In this document: in pieces, positions 59,784 to 64,000 of the stretch
Layout of the letters: the number at the start of each line of letters is the position of its first letter
Numbering within the stretch: position 1 is the first letter of the stretch
Assembly: GCA_910576935.1 (NCBI GenBank)
Contig: CAJTKG010000001.1
Location: 69,210-133,209, forward strand
Origin: an uncultured Muribaculaceae bacterium
GTDB taxonomy: Bacteria; Bacteroidota; Bacteroidia; Bacteroidales; Muribaculaceae
Length of the DNA stretch: 64,000 bases
Direction: 5' to 3'
Notes under the pieces: generated by a model
Told to the model about the DNA's origin: nothing
Database searches by the model: none
Seen by the model: the letters and a program-made list of their open reading frames with translations, nothing else
Translations under genes and position numbers: made by a program

Positions 59784-61672
59784 TTGGATTTAATTCTTTC
59801 GGGCGATCGGTTTTGCTTGCTTTCGCAATTCTATGCAGCATCTTCAGAGCCGGCGCTGTCAACACCGATGCCGAAGGCTATCCGGTAATGTATCTCCGCG
59901 GCGAGCGGATATCGTCGCCGTGGTCGGCCGATGACAGCTACCGCTTCACCCGCTCGGGCGATGTCTACACGATTTATGTCACGCATCTCGATGGCGAATT
60001 CAAGATTTCCGACAGTGACTGGCAACTCAATTATGGCTCTGCCCCGGCCGGCAAACAGACAATAAGCGGCGACTGCGCCGTCACCGGTTATCAGGACGGT
60101 CCGAATTTCATCGCCGACGACCTGCGCGACTGCACTGTCAGCTTCACCCTCGACCGCAGCGGCTCGACGACAATAACTTTCGCCGTCTCGGCCGTGCGTC
60201 CGCCTGTCGAAGGACTCTCGGGCACACTCCCGGTGATGTATATCGACGTGCGCAACGCCGACGGTACATATAACGACGAGATTATCTCGAAGGATCTCGC
60301 ACACAAAGATTACTTCGATGCCGAATACCGCCTCGACATCAACGGCTGCAAATGGCTCGAAGATCTTGGCGCCGAGTCTGTCGGCACGGCCGATGCACCT
60401 CTCAAAACCCAAATAAAAGCCCGTGGCAACTGGACACGCAAAGGCTTCGCCAAAAAACCGTTCAAACTCAAACTCGCCGACAAGAAAGCTCTGCTCGGAC
60501 TCTCCAAAAGCAAACACTTCGCTCTGCTGGCCCACGCCGACGACACCCGCGGCTACCTGCGCAACTTCACGGGCTTCAACCTCGGCCGGCGCATAGGGCT
60601 GCCATGGACACCCCGCCAACAGCCCGTCGAGGTCGTCATCAACGGCGATTACCGCGGTCTTTACTTCCTTACCGAGTCGATACGCATCGAGAAAGACCGA
60701 GTCAACATAACCGAACTCGATGACAACGTCTCTGACGCTTCGCTCATATCCGGCGGCTATCTTGTCGAGCTTGACAACTATGACGGAGACAATCAACTGC
60801 GTCTCACCGAAAAAAGCTGCGTCGGCGGACACTCGCTCGACGTCTTGCGCGTGACATTCGATACCCCCGAAGAATACTCCGATCTGCAGCGCCGCTTTGT
60901 CAGCGACCAGTTCTCGGCCATGAACGATGCCGTCGGCAGTTGTGACGACGCCCTCTGGAGCTATCTTGATCTTGACGACGCCGTGCGCTATTACCTCGTC
61001 AATGAGATCATAGGACATGTCGAGGCATATCACGGCTCGACATATCTGTTCCGCGACCGCGGTGATGGCAGGAAATGGCATTTCACGCCGCTGTGGGACT
61101 GCGGCAACGCTTTTGTCGCGCCGACCGACGGTTTTTTCTATGACCATGACCCCTATGGCAATACCTGGATACCGTCGATACGTCGCAACACTCGCTTCAA
61201 CGACAAGCTCACCGCCACCTGGCAGTGGTTTATGTCGACATGCTACGACGGTCTTGTCAATGACATAAACGACTATTGCGACCACATCGCCGATGCCGCC
61301 GCAAGCGACCGCCGCCGATGGAAAGACCGTCCGGTCCCCGCCGGTGGTCAGCCCGTCGCCGACAACAGCGACATCGGCTCGCGGCGCGACGAGGTCATCG
61401 CATATCTCTCGAGGCGTATAACATGGCTGAAGGAACGTTTCGGCGACTATGACACCGCCCGTCCCGCAGCCGAACCCGTCCGCGATACCACACCGGCCGC
61501 CGCTCTTCCCGATTATGCCGGTATCGAAGACATCATCATCGGGTGCGACTACGATACCACCCCGAGATATTTCAATCTGTCGGGCATCGAGATTCCCGGT
61601 CCCGACACACGCGGCTATTACATCGAACACCGCGCCGGCAAATCACATATCCGTCCGCCTGAGAGAAATTGA
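59780..61672 (+). CDS. CotH kinase-like secreted protein
   Basis: 630 aa with signal peptide (about 1-26). Residues about 28-130 hold a beta domain of the SusE/F or starch-binding type (YPVMYLRGERISSPWSADDSYRFT). Next a linker, then CotH about 150-480: IKARGNWTRKGFAKKPFKLKLADKK, LLAHADDTRGYLRNF, VVINGDYRGLYFLTESIRIEKDRVNI, VELDNYDGD, and HFTPLWDCGNAF. CotH enzymes are atypical protein kinases; which residues act here is not clear. The C-terminal IIIGCDYDTTPRYFNLSGIEIPG resembles the tail of the amidase at 341, again suggesting surface sorting. GC-rich with an antisense open frame of 599 codons that is a shadow. Confidence 0.85.
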   Translation: MIGFNSFGRSVLLAFAILCSIFRAGAVNTDAEGYPVMYLRGERISSPWSADDSYRFTRSGDVYTIYVTHLDGEFKISDSDWQLNYGSAPAGKQTISGDCAVTGYQDGPNFIADDLRDCTVSFTLDRSGSTTITFAVSAVRPPVEGLSGTLPVMYIDVRNADGTYNDEIISKDLAHKDYFDAEYRLDINGCKWLEDLGAESVGTADAPLKTQIKARGNWTRKGFAKKPFKLKLADKKALLGLSKSKHFALLAHADDTRGYLRNFTGFNLGRRIGLPWTPRQQPVEVVINGDYRGLYFLTESIRIEKDRVNITELDDNVSDASLISGGYLVELDNYDGDNQLRLTEKSCVGGHSLDVLRVTFDTPEEYSDLQRRFVSDQFSAMNDAVGSCDDALWSYLDLDDAVRYYLVNEIIGHVEAYHGSTYLFRDRGDGRKWHFTPLWDCGNAFVAPTDGFFYDHDPYGNTWIPSIRRNTRFNDKLTATWQWFMSTCYDGLVNDINDYCDHIADAAASDRRRWKDRPVPAGGQPVADNSDIGSRRDEVIAYLSRRITWLKERFGDYDTARPAAEPVRDTTPAAALPDYAGIEDIIIGCDYDTTPRYFNLSGIEIPGPDTRGYYIEHRAGKSHIRPPERN

Positions 61673-61756
61673 CCACTCGCCGGAGGAACGAATGCGAATT
61701 TTACCCCGCCGTCCCGTTTTTTGCCACTGAGTGTCAGATAATCGACGAAATTTGTT

Positions 61757-61764
61757 TACTTTTG
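61757..61764 (+). promoter_or_regulatory. Promoter box (TACTTTTG) of yqeY-serS
   Basis: TAnnTTTG on the plus strand 38 bases before ATG 61803. Confidence 0.6.
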
Positions 61765-61802
61765 CAGTCATAAAACAATAATCTAAAAAAGATATAGACA
61801 TC

Positions 61803-62258
61803 ATGGATCTTTTTGAAACTGTCAGCGCCGACATAAAATCGGCTATGCTCGCAAAAGACAAAGTGCGTCTTCAGGCACTCCGCGGCATAAAGAAAGAATT
61901 TCTCGAAGCAAAGACCGCTCCCGGCAGCGATGGCACTTTGAGCGACGAAGCCGCCACAAAAGTGCTTGTCAAAATGGCTAAACAGCGTCGCGAGAGCGCA
62001 CGCATATATCAGGAACAGAATCGTCCCGAACTCGCCGAAACCGAGCTTGCCGAGTGTGCCGTCATCGAAGAATACCTGCCCAAACCTCTATCTGATGAAG
62101 AACTCGAAGCCGCCCTGCGCAAAATCATCGCCGAGACCGGCGCAACTTCTCCCGCCGAGATGGGCAAGGTGATGGGCGTAGCCACCAAAGCTCTTGCCGG
62201 CAAAGCCGACGGTCGCGCAATCTCAGCAAAAGTCAAACAGCTCCTCGCCGGAGCATAA
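61803..62258 (+). CDS. yqeY: GatB/YqeY domain protein
   Basis: 151 aa. Complete YqeY layout: LFETVSADIKSAMLAKDKVRLQALRGIKKEF, an alanine-rich helix bundle, EEYLPKPLSDEELEAALRKIIAETGA, and MGKVMGVATKALAGKADGRAISAKVKQLL. The family resembles the tRNA-binding tail of the GatB amidotransferase; its exact role is unknown. Followed by serS at a 14-base distance. Confidence 0.9.
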   Translation: MDLFETVSADIKSAMLAKDKVRLQALRGIKKEFLEAKTAPGSDGTLSDEAATKVLVKMAKQRRESARIYQEQNRPELAETELAECAVIEEYLPKPLSDEELEAALRKIIAETGATSPAEMGKVMGVATKALAGKADGRAISAKVKQLLAGA

Positions 62259-62272
62259 CCTTATATATAGAT

Positions 62273-63538
62273 ATGCTTACCTTACAGCAAATAAAAGAAA
62301 ATCCCCAATATATCGTCGAGCGTCTTGCCGTCAAAGGTTTCGACGGCAAAGAAGCCGTCGACCGCATAATCACTCTCGACGAAGACCGTCGTAAATTTCA
62401 GCTTCAGAACGATAACCTCGCATCGGAGCTGAAAAAACTCGCCGACAAAATCGGTGCGCTGATGAAAGCCGGCGAACGTCAGCAGGCCGAAGACGTCAAA
62501 GCCACTGTCGCCTCGCTCAAAGCCTCGCAGAAAGAAATCGCCGACAATCTCGATGCTGCAGCCAGAGAGATAACCGAGATACTCCTTACCGTGCCAAATA
62601 TCCCTTGCGAGATGGTGCCCGAAGGCAAAACCGCGGCCGACAATGTCGTCGAGAAAACAGGCGGCCCCATGCCCGATCTGCCCGAAGACGCTCTCCCCCA
62701 CTGGGAGCTCGCCAAGAAATACAACCTCATCGATTTCGACCTCGGTGTCAAGATCACCGGCGCCGGTTTTCCCGTGTATATCGGAAAAGGCGCCAAACTC
62801 CAGCGCGCTCTGATCCAATTCTTCCTTGACCGCGCCTCAGAGGCGGGTTACCTCGAGATACAGCCGCCTTATGTCGTCAACGAGGCTTCGGGCTACGGCA
62901 CAGGACAGCTTCCCGACAAAGAGGGGCAGATGTATCACGTCAACCTCGACAACCTCTACCTCATCCCAACGGCAGAAGTGCCCGTGACCAACCTCTACCG
63001 CGACGTCATCATCACCGACCTGCCCGTTAAAAACTGCGCTTACTCGGCCTGCTTCCGCCGCGAGGCCGGCAGCTACGGCAAAGACGTCCGTGGCCTCAAT
63101 CGACTCCATCAGTTCGACAAAGTCGAGATCGTGCGCATCGAGAAACCCGAAAACTCCTACGCTGCTCTCGAGGAGATGAAAGCCCATGTGCAATCGCTTC
63201 TCGACTCGCTTGGCCTCCCCTGGCATATACTCCGTCTCTGCGGAGGCGACATGAGCTTCACCTCAGCCATAACATTTGACTTTGAGGTCTTCTCGGCCGC
63301 GCAGAAACGCTGGCTCGAAGTGTCGTCAGTGTCAAACTTCGAGACCTATCAGGCCAACCGTCTGAAATGCCGCTATCGCGCCGAAGACAAGAAGACACGC
63401 CTGTGCCACACACTCAACGGCTCGGCTCTCGCCCTGCCGCGCATCATGGCGGCCCTGTTGGAAAACAATCAGACCCCCGAGGGCATCATAGTCCCCGAAT
63501 GTCTGCGCCGCTACACAGGCTTCGACATCATCGACTGA
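62273..63538 (+). CDS. serS: Seryl-tRNA synthetase
   Basis: 421 aa. N-terminal coiled-coil arm (about 25-110) that grips the long variable arm of tRNA-Ser, then the class II catalytic core: PTAEVPVTNLYRDVI, CFRREAGSYGKDVRGLNRLHQFDKVEIV (motif 2), VSSVSNFETYQANRL, and LNGSALALPRIMAALLENNQ (motif 3). Charges tRNA-Ser with serine. Ended by the hairpin at 63566-63603. Confidence 0.95.
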   Translation: MLTLQQIKENPQYIVERLAVKGFDGKEAVDRIITLDEDRRKFQLQNDNLASELKKLADKIGALMKAGERQQAEDVKATVASLKASQKEIADNLDAAAREITEILLTVPNIPCEMVPEGKTAADNVVEKTGGPMPDLPEDALPHWELAKKYNLIDFDLGVKITGAGFPVYIGKGAKLQRALIQFFLDRASEAGYLEIQPPYVVNEASGYGTGQLPDKEGQMYHVNLDNLYLIPTAEVPVTNLYRDVIITDLPVKNCAYSACFRREAGSYGKDVRGLNRLHQFDKVEIVRIEKPENSYAALEEMKAHVQSLLDSLGLPWHILRLCGGDMSFTSAITFDFEVFSAAQKRWLEVSSVSNFETYQANRLKCRYRAEDKKTRLCHTLNGSALALPRIMAALLENNQTPEGIIVPECLRRYTGFDIID

Positions 63539-63565
63539 AAAATCAGCCGTCACGATATAAACGCT

Positions 63566-63603
63566 ACGCCCGGCCTTGCATCACCGCATCGCCGGGCGTT
63601 TTT
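63566..63603 (+). terminator. serS terminator
   Basis: Perfect 9-bp stem (63566-63574 with 63591-63599), 16-base loop and a run of five T ending at 63603, starting 28 bases after the serS stop. Confidence 0.88.
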
Positions 63604-63720
63604 GAATCCCGATAAACATACAAACACTTCAATAGCTAACATCCCTGATTCCACGACAACTAAAATCGTCTCACCACACCCTCAGCTCCATACACCAAAA
63701 ATTTTGCAGGCGACATGGAT

Positions 63721-63882
63721 CGACGGCCTCCCGGCCGTCGGCTAAACTCCCTAACTTTCATTAATTTAGCTACGACCGGGAGGTCGTAGCTCCATACGCC
63801 GCAGTTCCACACCGATAATTGTGAATTATGCATTGTGCATTGTGCATTTAACACATCCAAAATTGCAGCCACCTGCAATTTT
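63721..63882. repeat. Intergenic hairpin cluster
   Basis: The 63539-63925 gap holds, after the serS terminator, three perfect hairpins with 4-base loops: 63721-63740 (8-bp stem, loop TCCC), 63768-63791 (10-bp stem, loop GGGA) and 63859-63882 (10-bp stem, loop CCAC). The first two loops are complementary. A tandem GCATTGT repeat lies at about 63830-63848. No reading frame is convincing here. It looks like REP-type intergenic repeat material. Confidence 0.6.
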
Positions 63883-63909
63883 AGTGATAAACCCGCCCCA
63901 ACCGTGCCT

Positions 63910-63917
63910 TACCTTTG
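63910..63917 (+). promoter_or_regulatory. Promoter box (TACCTTTG)
   Basis: TAnnTTTG match ending nine bases before ATG 63926, giving a near-leaderless transcript for the gene cut by the window end. Confidence 0.55.
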
Positions 63918-63925
63918 CAACGCAG

Positions 63926-64000
63926 ATGAAAACCGCCGTCTACACATACCACTTCCGACGCTACCTCGGCCGCAACCTCACCCGCGCCGAAGCCGCCGTC
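63926..64000 (+). CDS. Start of an unidentified gene, cut by window end
   Basis: 25 codons from ATG 63926 to the end: an N-terminus reading MKTAVYTYHFRRYLG and then NLTRAEAAV. GC-rich with third-position C/G, like the genes to its left, and preceded by a TAnnTTTG box. Too short to identify. Confidence 0.6.
   Translation, partial: MKTAVYTYHFRRYLGRNLTRAEAAV

Noticed and set aside
59831..61630. 599-codon open frame antisense to the CotH gene
   Set aside because: It mirrors the GC-rich codon pattern of the CotH gene, has no promoter or motif, and its translation looks non-protein. The plus-strand gene has clear CotH motifs and a signal peptide.
1..64000. CRISPR arrays, tRNA or rRNA genes
   Set aside because: No regularly spaced repeat array, no cloverleaf with a GTTC-type T arm and no rRNA-like stretch was seen on either strand.

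Overview
The window is a stretch of Bacteroidales chromosome, most likely from a Muribaculaceae-like gut commensal. The evidence is the promoter style (-7 boxes of the form TAnnTTTG directly upstream of several genes and almost no Shine-Dalgarno sequences), a Bacteroidales-type MutS C-terminus, LptE, SecG and SerS, surface lipoproteins of the CSDDD type, a NusG/UpxY-like antiterminator, and a Bacteroides-type tyrosine recombinase. The flanks (about 1-11800 and 51300-64000) are GC-rich housekeeping DNA. The centre (about 11900-51200) is visibly AT-richer and reads as one acquired accessory island.

Layout. 1-238: end of mutS. 341-4995 (minus): a large secreted N-acetylmuramoyl-alanine amidase and a small beta-propeller protein. 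5191-9943 (plus): an acetyltransferase and a type III restriction-modification locus with intact mod and a res gene broken by one in-frame amber codon. 9981-11775 (minus): a second acetyltransferase and a TPR protein. 11959-49675 (minus): a type VI secretion system (T6SS) operon of about 37.7 kb. 49701-49904: a short segment bounded by a perfect 20-bp inverted repeat that carries a promoter. 49985-51190 (minus): a tyrosine recombinase. 51317-58443 (minus): flavin reductase-rubredoxin, RsmF-like methylase, PD-(D/E)XK nuclease, U32 peptidase, SecG, a small conserved protein, LptE and a sigma-54 activator. 58530-58726: a MITE-like element. 58803-63538 (plus): Ca/Na antiporter, CotH protein, YqeY and SerS. 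63721-63882: a hairpin cluster. 63926 onward: the start of a cut-off gene.

The remarkable part is the T6SS. It has a recognisable contractile core (TssB, TssC, two Hcp/TssD, VgrG, ClpV, TssE, TssF, TssG, TssK, a DUF4280 PAAR-like tip) but no TssJ, TssL or TssM that I can see, and nothing I recognise as the Bacteroidetes-specific TssN-TssR set. In their place, between tssG and the effector cassette and often with overlapping start and stop codons, is a complete-looking ubiquitin-like conjugation set. It comprises an E1 (ThiF fold with a C-terminal extra domain), an E2 (HPN motif and active-site Cys), a 109-aa ubiquitin-like protein ending in a bare Gly, a membrane-anchored JAMM/JAB protease, and a membrane protein joining a periplasmic VWA domain, a cytosolic RING-H2-like finger, several membrane helices and a C-terminal FHA domain. 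Two Ser/Thr kinases with a membrane helix, a PP2C phosphatase and the FHA domain add a phosphorylation layer. Signal-peptide proteins, a BACON/beta-barrel protein and peptidoglycan-active proteins could form an alternative trans-envelope complex. Effectors are a Tle1-type lipase (with a DUF2931 candidate immunity protein) and a PAAR-papain-like toxin (with a small candidate immunity protein).

Regulation. The operon begins with a NusG/UpxY-like antiterminator, and directly upstream is the inverted-repeat segment with the recombinase next door. In the orientation given, the only good promoter box in the segment points away from the operon, so I read the system as phase-variable and captured in the OFF state.

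Functional statements come from motifs read by eye. No database search was possible, and whether this T6SS/ubiquitin-like combination has been described cannot be settled here.
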